Assembly: GCA_020746995.1 (NCBI GenBank)
Contig: JAGPXD010000004.1
Coordinates: 4,836,001 to 4,900,000 of the forward strand
Length of the DNA: 64,000 nucleotides
Origin: Plectosphaerella cucumerina
Lineage: Eukaryota; Ascomycota; Sordariomycetes; Glomerellales; Plectosphaerellaceae
Reading direction: 5' to 3'
Part shown: positions 34,401 to 44,280 of the stretch, piece after piece
Layout of the letters: every line of letters begins with the position of its first letter
Position numbering within the stretch: the first letter of the stretch is position 1
Notes under the pieces: generated by a model
Told to the model about the DNA's origin: nothing
What the model saw: only the letters and a program-made list of their open reading frames with translations
The model's database searches: none
Program-made: the position numbers and the translations under genes

Positions 34401-36033
34401 AGTCCTTGAGCAGGAGGTCGCTGCCGGCGTTGCCGCCGATCCGAACATGTGTGTCCCACATGGCGGCAGATCCCTGGCTCGACTCGTGGACGTTCCACTC
34501 GACGGCGACGAGACCGGCGGGTCGGGCCCTTGACCGTGAAAAGCATGTCAGATATCTCTACGACGCCGCTGTCGCCGGGGTTCCCCACGCGAATGAGCGG
34601 CTTCGGGTCCGCCTCGTTCTGGAAGAAGGCACCCTCGCCCATGATGGTGCTCCACCCGGAGCCGATCATGCGCGTGCCCACAGGCACCTGCACCGTCTGG
34701 CGGACCTTGTAGACGCCCGCGGGGAAGAAGACGACCGAGCCTCCGCTGGAGGCAAGCAGCCTGTTGATGGCGGCCGCCTGGTCGCCCGTGCCGTCATTGG
34801 ACACGCCGTTTGCGGTCGCGACAATGGGCATCATGCCGGGGTACTGCGGCTTTGGGCGGTAGAGGTGCTTGCCGCTGCCGTCAAGCAGTCCCGCGGGCTT
34901 GTTGGGGAGGGGGTTGATGTATCCAGAGGTCTTGCCGGCGAAGCCGCCGGGGAGAACCTGGTAACCAGAAGCCCATCCGTTGATGGTCAGTGGCCCGGCG
35001 GATCCTGCGAGCAAGGTCTCGCCGCCTGAGACGAGCACGACGGACTCGGAATTCTCGACGAGGAGATTGTCGAGAACAAGATTGGGTTGCTGGTTCCCAT
35101 GGCGGGAGACCGTGATGGCGTACGGGACACCGTTGAAATGGGAGTCCAGAACAGTAATGGAACCCGTCCCCTGAGGGGGTTTCGTCGAGTCTGAAAAGGC
35201 GGTACAGTCGATGGCGACGTAGCATGACTGAACGTATATGTTCTTCCACACGAAACCCCAGTTCCACTCGTGTTTGATGGCCGCCAGGCTCAGCGTAAAG
35301 CGGAGGTTCTGTGCCGTGAATTGCTGGCTGCCGGCGAGGAAGCCGATGTTGCCTCCAAAGAAGGACAGGTCGCTCACGGCACCCCCGCTCCCGTTCTCCA
35401 TGAAGGTTCCGATGGCCGTCGTCGACCCCTCGGCATCGGAGAGGGGCATCTCGAAGTGGCAGTTGGTGATGCTCGTGGCCTGTCCGACCTGCCAGTGGAT
35501 GCCCGTGGTGACATACTTTTGGTCGTTTTGGTAGTTGGCCTTGGGCATGCCGGTCATGTCGAAGACGAAGTGCCTGATCTGCCGGAAAAAGTTGGACTGG
35601 TTGACGTACCACTGCTTCCCGGCACCGCCGGGGATGTAGAAGTTTGCGTCGAACAGTGCGATGCCGCTGAAGTCGCTCGAGCCCTTGATGATGGCCCTCG
35701 CCTCGGGGTTGCTCACAAATTCGGTGTAATAATACTGCATGATGGGGCTGGAGATGAGGTATGTGCCCGGAGGGAAGTACACCACGGCGGTAAGTGTAGT
35801 CGTAGATCCGCAGTCCCCGTCGCACCGGACATCGTCCAGGCTAGACTGGCTGAAGGCGGCTGCGGCGCGGTTGATGGCTCCCGTATCATCGGTCACGCCG
35901 TCTCCCACGGCACCAAAGTCCTTGATGTTTCTGAAGAACTGGTAGCCGCTGGGTGCAAAGGGTGACACGCCAAGGGGTCCAAGTTCGGATAGCCAGTAGC
36001 CGTCTCCAGCGCGTCCGGCACGGCGGGGACCTC
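31427..36033 (-). CDS. GH55 exo/endo-beta-1,3-glucanase with long C-terminal extension, frameshifted, 5' end uncertain
   Basis: Predicted cell-wall or extracellular glucan hydrolase. Exons complement(31427..32871, 32946..36033), with an upstream exon implied but not found. The two pectate-lyase-like repeats of GH55 each start with the family hallmark: YQFFRNIKDFGAVGDGVTDD (with DDTGAINRAAA) and, after about 370 residues, VATANGVSNDGTGDQAAAIN. Beta-helix segments such as GGSVVFFPAGVYKVRQTVQV follow. At 34519-34521 a run of three C on the coding strand contains one base too many: upstream ends MLFTVKGPT, downstream resumes AGLVAVEWNVHESSQGSAAM. After the catalytic region come a Thr/Pro-rich part, an acidic run of about 13 Asp/Glu, a Cys-rich patch and, after the intron, two similar Cys modules (VCNGSGGRPVCI; ICNGSGGGQACI). 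No signal peptide is visible. Confidence 0.75.
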
Positions 36034-36621
36034 CTGCGTAGGTAGCTCATGTTATCCGTCAAGATTTACATTCGGCCTTTCATTACGTCACCCCGTCTCG
36101 GGGAAGCCGGATGAGTGCGCTCCCTCGACTCACTTGGTGGGGTAAGCTCCGGAGTGATCAAGGGGACAAGCCTCGAACTCGGGGGATTACTGTAGGTCAG
36201 AGAACGTCCTTGCCTCTTCCCTCTGTGGCGGCTCAGGGCATTTGATTGGAGTCGAGGGTTGCGGGTTAAGTCAAGGCAGAACCCAGATAAATGCGATAGG
36301 CCCCACGGTCTGCCTTATCGCCTTGCTCATGCAGGCAGTGCTGCTAGTGGCGGCAGGTTGGCGTTTGATTGGAGCCGAGGATTGCAGGTCAAGGTACCTA
36401 GATAAGTCAAGGCAGAACCCAGACAAATGCGATCGGCCCTACGGTCTGCCTTATTGCCTTTGCATGGCATTGAGAAAAGGAAAGGAAGGTCCGAGCTTTA
36501 ATACTCCATATTTAAAGGGTGCTGTGCTAATTTCATGTGCGTAAGCAGTTCCTAGCTGTCTATGATACGTGCTTGATCGAGACGCAACCCCGGCCCCGAC
36601 GAGCAAGCTCAGTTGACGAAG
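36034..36621. other. Intergenic region between GH55 and HET genes
   Basis: It holds the unresolved 5' end of the GH55 gene (a possible small exon at about 36137-36191 with a GTGAGT donor on the minus strand), a diverged tandem duplication and the HET promoter. Confidence 0.45.
36241..36470. repeat. Diverged tandem duplication of ~100 bp
   Basis: Copy 1 (36241 to about 36334) and copy 2 (36364 to about 36470) share TTTGATTGGAG, GTCAAGGCAGAACCCAGA, AAATGCGAT and CGGTCTGCCTTAT in the same order. Most substitutions are C/T or G/A transitions, and copy 2 has about 13 extra bases (near GTACCTAGATAA). This is compatible with mild repeat-induced point mutation, or with ordinary drift. Confidence 0.75.
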
Positions 36622-38497
36622 ATGGCATCGACTGACCCATTTTACAAACATCTGGACCTGCAAATACCTTCGGAGAACATTCGACTGCTTACCGTTCGAA
36701 ATGGCGATTCCAAATCATTACTGCGAGCAACCCTTCAGGAGGTGTCCATCCACAACCTGCCACACTACATGGCCCTGTCATATGTCTGGGGAAATCCGAC
36801 GACCAAGAAAAACCTACTGGTCAACGGTCGCATCATGAAGATCCAACCGAATGTTTCCGATGCCCTGCGTCGATTACGGGCACGCCATGGTTCATTCGCT
36901 ATTTGGATTGACGCAATTTGCATCAACCAGACAAACCCCGAAGAACGCGCCACACAAGTCCTAATTATGCGCCAGATCTATGAATCTGCTAGTCTTGCTG
37001 TTGTCTACTTGGGCGAAATCGATAACGGCTCACAATTGCAACAACTTTTTGCTTCCCTCTATACCTTTTCCGTCAATTTCCACGCCTCCACATCTGCAGA
37101 AATCGATTGGAGAAATCTCACCAGGTATGGTCTATCTGACGTTGAGAGTCCCGACTGGCAACCATTCCTTCATTTCCTCCGGCATCCTTGGTTCTCGAGA
37201 GTATGGGTGTTTCAGGAAAGCCTCGTCGCTAGGAAATCCATCTTCATTCAGGGGGATTGCTCTATCAGCCAAGTAGAGCTCTTTTTTTTACCTTCACATC
37301 TTGGTCTTGAAGCTTCGTATCGAACGGCATATCGACCGCCCTGGGCGAATAAGCGGGAGCATCATGGTACAATCAGCCCAACGATGTGCAACCATCAGTT
37401 CGGCCCAGGGTCCGGTAGCTTCAGCCTTCATTCCTCAAACTTGGACACCTCAACCACTCATTACCCTGTTACGGAAGAACTTAAGTTCCCAAGCCACCGA
37501 TCCAAGGGACCATGTGTTTGCTCTCTTGGGGGTTTCACAGGAAGCAGGGGACCCAAAACTCGCACCAGACTATCGAGAAGACCCCGAGGATACCTATAAG
37601 CGAGTTGGGAAATGGATGGCTGAAAAGGGGTTCGTTCCTCTTCTGCTGGAATTTGTTCCGCTCGAGAAAACACCAGGCTGGCCATCGTGGATTCCTCGCT
37701 GGCATGAGCCCGGAACCCATACAGTCCACATTTCGAGTGGCCTTCGGATGAGCCACACATTCCGCGCTGCCGGCGAATCTGTCCAGGACTTCCTATGGCA
37801 ACCAGATCATTCTTTGCTCGCACGGGGCATAATTTTCGACACGATTGCCAATCTCGCATCTCGCGAGGATTGTGTCGTTCAAACCGAACAGCTTGGGAAT
37901 CCTCACCTTTGTTCGTCGCACGTCTTCAAATCCCTCTGGAGGGTATTCAAGATGCTATCACCCGGCCCCAACCAACCCTATGTCACAGGTGAACCGGATC
38001 ACGAAGTTGTGTACAAGCTGAGCGTCTGCGACCAATATGACCTGAGAGCTAAAAGGGCTCCCAAAGAATACGCTAGAGGGCTCGCGGTATTCCTATGCCG
38101 AGCTGAGGCTGGTCTCACACTCTTATATCGACAGCAACCACAGAATGATGTGGTTGCAACCCACTACCTGGGGGCAATAAAAATGGTGGGAAGAGTTCCT
38201 GCTACCAACGACAGCCTTGACGATGACGATTCATGGGCTAATGAATTCATGGTGGCTGCCTTCAGACACTACAGCCAGAATGTCCAGTTTAAGACTGAAA
38301 AAGGCTACATCGGTCAGGTCATTGGGCAAGCAATTGCTGGAGACAAAATTGCACTGCTCTCGGGCTGTGATGTGCCTGTCATATTGCGGCCAGTGGAGAA
38401 TGGAGCATATGTTCATGTGACTACATGCTGTCTTAATGGTATCATGTACGGAGAAATGTGGAACAACGAAGAAGTCCATGATATTAGAGTTCTGTAA
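36622..38497 (+). pseudogene. HET-domain (heterokaryon incompatibility) protein with frameshift
   Basis: HET-domain proteins trigger incompatibility-type cell death or act as innate-immunity-like switches in filamentous fungi. The N-terminal HET domain is clear: YMALSYVWGNPTTKKNLLVN, then FAIWIDAICINQTNPEERAT and QVLIMRQIYESASLAVVYLG, and WFSRVWVFQESLVARKSIFI. No intron is seen. At the T8 run 37282-37289 the frame must change: with seven Ts, VELFFYLHILVLKLRIERHI continues into the second open frame that runs to 38497. As written, translation leaves frame here and stops at about 37599. The C-terminal part contains DPRDHVFALLGVSQE, WPSWIPRW and a variable region, as in long HET proteins. A homopolymer of this kind is a common site of both real slippage and sequencing error, so the gene may be intact in the organism. 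Confidence 0.78.
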
Positions 38498-39064
38498 ACT
38501 TATCTAGGAAAGATTAAGTCAGAAATAGCTATACAGCAGTATCTACAAACCTCTTTGGTTATGTCATAACAAAGCGTGTTCCTCTTGATATATCTAAGTA
38601 TGTGTTTCTCTTCAGAAATCTCTCCTAGGATAGACCCAGTTTAGAAACTTAATCCTTGGGTAAATTAGCTTGTAGGAGAGATGTCCTAGGATGTATTTCC
38701 TGGGAAGTGTATGCTAGGATAACCTAACTTCTATAAATTATGTCCTAGGACGAAAACACTCCTTGGACACTTATCCCAGGATGAATTATGTCTCGGGACA
38801 CGGAACTAAAAAGTACTACTCTTTTTGTGTTTTAACTTACCTTAGTGTTATAGAAAGCGTGTAAATGAAATTTAGGTGGCATAGGGCGACCTCATATGTT
38901 CGAAGCTCGGATATCATATCTACCAAGACTGCAAGCTTGCTGCATCCTCCTTTCCCTAAGTCACCCTAGGTCGCCCAAAATGCCTCTGCTCACCCGGATC
39001 ACCCTTTCAATCACCTTTAAAGCAGCAGCTACGAGGAAGCACCGGGTGTGCTTTGGCTGTAAAT
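38498..39064. other. AT-rich intergenic region
   Basis: A 567-bp low-GC stretch after the HET gene, unlike the GC-rich surroundings. It contains the palindrome array at about 38623-38798. No gene seen. Confidence 0.6.
38623..38798. repeat. Array of TCCTAGGA-type palindromes with ~30/60-bp spacing
   Basis: Perfect TCCTAGGA at 38623-38630, 38684-38691 and 38743-38750 (spacings 61 and 59 bp). Imperfect versions lie between and after them: TCCTTGGG near 38653, GCTAGGAT near 38713, TCCTTGGA at 38760-38767, TCCCAGGA at 38774-38781 and TCTCGGGA near 38791. It looks like a degenerate tandem array; role unknown. Confidence 0.65.
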
Positions 39065-39360
39065 TTACTCTGTTAAGGCGCCATCTGGCTCTCCGAAAAG
39101 GGCTCCGTCATGTTGTGCTTGTCCGGCGAGATGCCAACCTGGTTGTTTGCATGACCATGGGCATATGGAGGAGGCGGCTTCCTGGCTGTCAGCTTTCTTC
39201 TTTCCAACCAGGAGAATGTCTTTGGAGGGCTTCAACCCACCTGGGGAGTCCCCCGGGGAAGCGTTAGTGCCGTGCCCAGCGGGCCATCGGGCATCGTGAT
39301 CTTGCTCACAACATCCCCTAGGGCGAGTAAGGCCACAACGAGAGCCCAGAGTTTACGCAT
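39065..39360 (-). CDS. Candidate small secreted protein, 78 aa
   Basis: Exons complement(39065..39181, 39241..39360). The start codon opens a good signal peptide (MRKLWALVVALLALGDVVSK). The first exon continues ITMPDGPLGTALTLPRGTPQ. The donor GTGGGT, branch site CTGAC and acceptor GCCAG define a 59-nt intron in phase 0. The second exon holds a CPWSC motif and ends LFGEPDGALTE. It has only two cysteines in the mature part and no recognised family. The codons are not strongly biased and the support is only the signal peptide plus consistent splice sites, so this could be chance. If real, it would be an effector-type or surface peptide inside the accessory block. Confidence 0.4.
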
Positions 39361-40155
39361 GGCCTCGGTACACTCGTGTCTGCGTGCTCACAAAAAGAGG
39401 GAAGTACGAGACTGGCCTACGCAAGTGCCAGTCGTCACCAAGTCTGAAGAGAGAGAGAGAGAGAGACAGAGCAGCAACGGAATATAGGATGGGCGGATCT
39501 GTCCGCAGACCAGCGTATACCTCGCGGCGCATTTCGCGGCCTGAAATCCCGAGAACCCGGGCGAGATGATCTCAACGGGCTAGACTACGCCCGGCTGGAG
39601 AGTACCAGGGGCAAATAGACCAGCGCATCAACCCTGGCCAACTGGGCTGGGGTCCCTCAAGGGCTTAGGGGTGCTACGTTGCGAATACCTTCTGGCGTAA
39701 GGTGGTGCAGGCCGGCTTGGATGCTAGCCGATTGATTGCGTTATTGACGACAAGTTGAGCTGGACATCCCTCTACTGTCGTCCGGGTCCCTGGTCAGCAA
39801 AAGGCGGCAGGGAGCCCCTGACCACGACAACCACCCACCTGGTACGTAGTATTGAGTTTCCATCTAGCGCCGGATGAATTCCACCTCTACCTATGGATAC
39901 CACCTGGGGGCGACCTGCACGTACCGGGGTAGGAAACGGCCGGACTCTGCTGCTCGTGAGGTCTTATCTCGGGAGCTGCCCGATCCCGAAGTTCACACCA
40001 CTCGCTCGGGCGGCTCGCCCGTTGCATTGCCTTTTGCTGTCCCGGGCCTCGAGACTAACAGCTCCCCAACACTCATCTGCTCTGCTCTGGTTTTCCCAGC
40101 TCTACTCGGTCATCGGCTTCTCGGTGACCCATTGCAAGAACTCGTCGCCGTTGCG
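39361..40155. other. Intergenic region upstream of metallopeptidase remnant
   Basis: It includes a (GA)n microsatellite near 39447-39466. An open frame from the ATG at 39874 runs without stop into the metallopeptidase frame, but its first ~95 codons look non-coding. Confidence 0.45.
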
Positions 40156-41387
40156 AAAATATTTCTCAGCAGGAGTTTCCTCTGCATTTTCGTCATCGGG
40201 CTGCAACTATGGACGAAAGCAGTCGTTGGCGATGTTCCGCTCCCCCTTCAGAGTCTATTCAACATTGATCTCACCTCGAATGACAATGGCGGGTGTCGTG
40301 GCCAGGAAGCCAGACTGGAGAGATTCCTCTTTGACGCACTCGACCTGGCGGACGCGGGCGTCAACCTGCTGCAAAATGCTGTCACCGCTGCAGACGACCC
40401 GCAAGCCGCGCCGGCTTCAAGACTGTTGGAGTCCTAATTCCGGGGCTCGATGCAAGCTGGTCAGGGCGGCCGACGCCTCCGACGATTGATCCGGAGTAAG
40501 AACGACCACCCTCTGGTTACTTGCCACCACTGACACGGCAAACAGACAAATACGTGGCCGTGGCATGATTTTTGACTGAAGGCGAGTACAGCGGACCAGG
40601 AGGAAAGCCCGACCTCTTCTGCTCTGACGAGTGGAGTTACTACGTGACATGGGACGAGCCTGCTAGGGACAACCGGGGACAAATCTACACAAACGAAAAC
40701 AAGGACCTTGTCAGAAACAAGAATGCGCCTGGCTTGAGCCTCGCCTGGAACCACCCGAACGCTATAGACTTGGTGAGTGATTCCCCTTCATCTGACCCTG
40801 CCTACAGGCGACCCCCATTTGTTGCGCTAGACGTCGGCCATTGCTAACCCGCACCCAAGCTCTGGAGTACCGTGCACAACGCGTATGTGATTCAGCCAAG
40901 CGACATCGAACGGAGAATCTGCAGTGTCTCTGGAGGTACCCTGGGGAACGTCCAGTTCTGGGGGATACAGCCTTCTCTCGAGCTTCCTCGAGCATTTACG
41001 CTTTGTACCAGGCTCTGGGGAAAACCCGACGCGCCCTTGGGGAGCGTGGCTCCTGTTGTAGCCACGCAAGACGAAATAGCCAGGCGCACAGCCTATGTGG
41101 ACTCCACTGGTGATTGTGATGACCTGGATCGCCTGCAACAGATTCATCACATCGTATCGCCTTCAGCGACCTTCTTCCATGAGCTGATGCACTTGGTGCT
41201 CGGCAAGGAGGCGAGCATGCCGTCACGCGGCGAGGTGTATCTCGTTGATCGAATCATGGCGATGGAAGGGACCGAGTCTGCTCGAAACCCAGAGTCCTAC
41301 ACAAAAGCCGCTGTTGCTTACTGGTACACGACGAATAAGCAGGGGGCGCCTGAGTACTGGGGTGGATTTGCGACACAAGGGGGCTAA
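40156..41387 (+). pseudogene. HExxH secreted metallopeptidase, decayed
   Basis: Zincin-type metallopeptidase remnant. Introns 40496..40545 and 40773..40859 have good borders. A signal-peptide-like stretch (KIFLSRSFLCIFVIGLQLWT) begins at 40156 but no ATG is placed correctly. The mature region starts near SLFNIDLTSNDNGGC and continues GQEARLERFLFDALDLADAG. A frame change of one missing base is required at about 40436 (after ASRLLES; a TAA appears there). Another shift of one extra or two missing bases is required at about 40577 (between RGRGMIFD and EGEYSGPGGKPDLFCSDE). The catalytic motif FFHELMHLVLGKE, with two His ligands and Glu, is preserved at about 41176-41214, followed by ESYTKAAVAYWYTT, typical of fungal HExxH secreted proteases. 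Preserved catalytic residues with a lost start and two shifts suggest recent decay or local sequence error. Confidence 0.65.
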
Positions 41388-42983
41388 TAAATAGCCATGA
41401 TCAATACTCCCCTATGCTTAGATACATAGTCATTGTGTGCCATCACATTACCGGGCCAGAGTCGTGACTTCAGGGAATGTAAGCTACCAAGAAGAGAGTT
41501 GCAATTTCGGCAATACATCAAGTTGTCAAATGCCTCCAGTCGTCGATGGGTCTCTCTCTGTAGGTATGCGGGGTTTCCTTCGGCCAAAGGGGGACCAAGT
41601 CTTGGTCAACCGTAAAGCGCTTCCATGAATCATGGCACATGGAACGTTGGGGTGGACATTACAGTAATCCCTGCGCTTCGTGTGCACGGGCTGGGTGAAT
41701 TCCTTGCCAGGCGGGCTTCGCCCAGGATGCGTTCGCCCGGACAGTTGGCGGCGTTGCTTCCTCACGTGGCGGTCAAGCTTTTCTGTCTAGCAGAGTATTT
41801 CATCCAAAGCGGTGAACCAGGTTGCTCCGGCGCTTCGGAGATCCGGCCGTGATGGGGCTTTACTGTTTTCCGTGGCGGTCTCAAGCCGAGTGACGGTAAC
41901 GACATGGGCCTCCATACTCCAAGCGGGGGTCGACAGAGCGCAGTTGGGTGCCATCAAAGGATCAAGTGCTACACCACAGGGGTTACAGTGCATTGAGGAG
42001 TGTTCTGCTGCAAGTTGTAAGCGTTGCAAAGGGAAGTGACAACAGGTGAGTATGACCAACGGTCCTCTACCTGTCCCGATAACGCGGGCGCCAAGGTACT
42101 CAGAGACTTGCTTCCCCCCTTCTCACCTCAAGTCGACAAGTACCTACTTGAACAAGGTTTTCAACCCTTCCCCTGAGTCCAACATGAGTGTCTTTATTGC
42201 ACAGCCCCGGTCCGATGGGGACTTGATTGGTGGGCCTAAGCAGTGTGCATTGGGGGCCAAAATCCGGGAAGCAGAGCCCACGAATCGGCCCGTTCTCCTG
42301 CGCGGCAGAACCAACCGCCTACAAGGATGGATATTACTATCGGATTTTGGGAATTTCGGTCAAACCTACTCAATGATACTAGATTACAGGCTGAGGTTCG
42401 GGCCGTCCAGTAGCCTTCCGGGGGTTAAGGAAAGAGGGGCCATTGGCAGGGATCTTTCGTCCAGCAAGAGAGATTGCCGCGGTGTAACACCAGCCTCGAT
42501 GGGCTAATGCCGGGCAGTTCTTCGTGGCGGTCGGCTTCGGCACCCGGTCCAATCGATGACTCCAGTCTAATCTCTCACTCAGGCACCGCCAACCCCCCGC
42601 GCAGATTTGTCTCCAGCGACCCCGGCTGAAGGAATACAATCCCTGTTGGGAGACCGTTCTGTAGTGCTTACATAGCTCGATGCAGGCTGAAATAACCGCA
42701 GACTAGGCCTGCTTCCAGGGTTAGCCGAGCCCGTCCCAAGTTACATCGGAAGCTTAAACGGACGGCCACGAGCAGTCTCCTTCCTCCGTGACCTCGGCGA
42801 GTGTTGTGAGGGCTTTGGGAGGAGAGATGGATACTACGATCTCTGGTGATATGTATGACAGGAGGCAAGGTCCTTAAGAAACCCCGGGTTTAAGTATCAG
42901 AGGATTTCCCACAGCCCTCTTGATACTGTCGAGTCCACCCTCCCTCATCCTCTCCCATCAGCACTGCCTTGTCCTCACTTAAC
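41388..42983. other. Intergenic region, 1.6 kb
   Basis: Only short unsupported frames. It contains the promoter of the KP4-like gene at its right end. Confidence 0.5.
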
Positions 42984-43512
42984 ATGCGCTTTAGCCTCAT
43001 TGCCCTCGCTACTCTGGCGGCCACTGTCACAGGCAGCGCCATCCCTGCCGACCACACCCATGAGCACGCCCACGAGGATATTTCCCCTGTCCCCAGGAGT
43101 GTGCTGGACAAACGCGACTCGTACGACTGCAAGGGCAGCTCCATGTGTGCGACACTCAACGTCGCCGCGTGCAACAACGCGGTCAACTTCAGGTTGATCC
43201 GCAACAACGACGTCAACTATGGCGCTCCTGGGTAAGTAATCTCCTTCCTTTCTTCTCCTTGGGCTATCGAATTGGAAGCTAATACTCATGGACAGGAGCG
43301 GCAGGCGGTTCACAGGTGCCTGCGAGCAGATTGCGGAGGGCTACGGATGCGGAGTGTTCATCCAGGGCAAGTCGCACTGCGCTCGCTCCGGCAACGAGAT
43401 GTGGTGGGATTACCAGCACATCCGGAGCAACGGTTGCAGGGTTTGCGGAACCAAGCACTGGGGAGATGGATGCATGACTACTATCAACTATGTTAGCGGT
43501 TGCTCGACCTAG
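42984..43512 (+). CDS. KP4-like killer-toxin-family secreted protein
   Basis: Predicted 154-aa secreted cysteine-rich protein. Exons 42984..43231 and 43296..43512; GTAAGT donor, phase 2. The signal peptide covers about residues 1-19. A His-rich propeptide follows and ends in a Lys-Arg (Kex2-type) site near residue 48, just before the mature domain. The mature region has ten cysteines with the spacing and short motifs of the KP4 family: C-x(5)-C after the pro-site, a GC-x-VC pair near the C-terminus, and a final Thr/Asn/Tyr-containing strand ending in Cys. KP4-family proteins occur in many ascomycetes; the viral founder blocks calcium channels in competing fungi. Antagonism or self-signalling is inferred from the family, not shown here. 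The gene reads intact. Confidence 0.82.
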
Positions 43513-43607
43513 GTACCCAGATGGTATAAATTGGGTCGCTGTTGCTGAAGGACTTTGTATCTTAACGCGAAGCGTTTACATAAATATTTGCGTCCGCTGA
43601 GCGGTGG
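43513..43607. terminator. Presumed 3' UTR of KP4-like gene
   Basis: Short stretch after the stop codon, relatively AT-rich (for example TTACATAAATATTTG at 43576-43590). A poly(A) signal is not clearly defined. Confidence 0.25.
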
Positions 43608-44280
43608 ATGTGGTCGAGAAGCGCCAAGAAGTATGCAAAGCCTGGGGTCTCTGCTCTGCCAGGAGAGGTTGCACTTGACGCGAGGCTCTCTTCGCCCGAG
43701 ACAAGGACGAGTCTCTCAGACGAGAAACACTCTAGCCGTACAGTTTCCTCGCAGTCATCAAGGTCAAAATCGACAATGGGCCTACCAGAGCCCAAGTCTG
43801 CACCGCTGGCCAGCGCCGGCGAGGCCGTGTCGTCGTTCAGCAAGATCATTGACCCTCTCCAACGTACGATCGAGAATTTCCCCAACAACCTGTCCGAGCT
43901 GGCCGCCTTGCCCACATGCGCGACAGAATGCACATAATACCGTTCGGTGAGGAGACACACCGTGGGCGCGCGAGGCCCAGGACGTCGTCTTGGTGGAGGC
44001 TAAAGACGCGTGCGAGGCCGCTGACAGGCTCAACGACCTCTTCGATGTCATCAGTCTGATCGATGGGTTGGCCGAGGCTAGGATCAAGCGCTTTAAAGCG
44101 GCCGTGGACGGCGGCGAGCGTCTCGAGGTCGTCATGGCGCGATTGCTTGCTGCCGTTGGCAAAGTCGCGGTATTGGCGCCGGGAGGTACGGAGTACGCAG
44201 GCGAGCTGGCCGAAGCCCTCGACGAGGTCAAGGCTCTGCCGGCGTCGCTGGAGGAGGACGAGGGCGCGGCGAAGTATTAA
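43608..44280 (+). pseudogene. Possible degenerate hypothetical gene
   Basis: Two + strand segments look protein-like. The first, to 43937, contains AVSSFSKIIDPLQRTIENFP followed by NNLSELAALPTC. The second, about 43980-44280, contains VVLVEAKDACEAADRLNDLF, AEARIKRFKAAVDGGERLEV and MARLLAAVGKVAVLAPGGTE, and ends EEDEGAAKY. They are in different frames and no GT-AG pair joins them well. An intermediate frame reads IIPFGEET, and the ACACAC at about 43955-43960 could be a dinucleotide insertion. The helical, Ala-rich composition gives no family. Chance open frames in GC-rich DNA remain possible. Confidence 0.28.

Noticed and set aside
34500..34545. Tiny intron to explain the GH55 frame change
   Set aside because: The only GT-AG pair would give ~37 nt and delete the conserved GPTAG/VEWN region; a one-base indel is simpler.
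35270..35965. 231-codon + strand frame across the GH55 gene
   Set aside because: Antisense shadow of well-conserved GH55 coding sequence.
39874..40155. ATG-led extension in frame with the metallopeptidase
   Set aside because: The ~95 residues before the signal-peptide-like stretch look non-coding and would bury the signal peptide internally.
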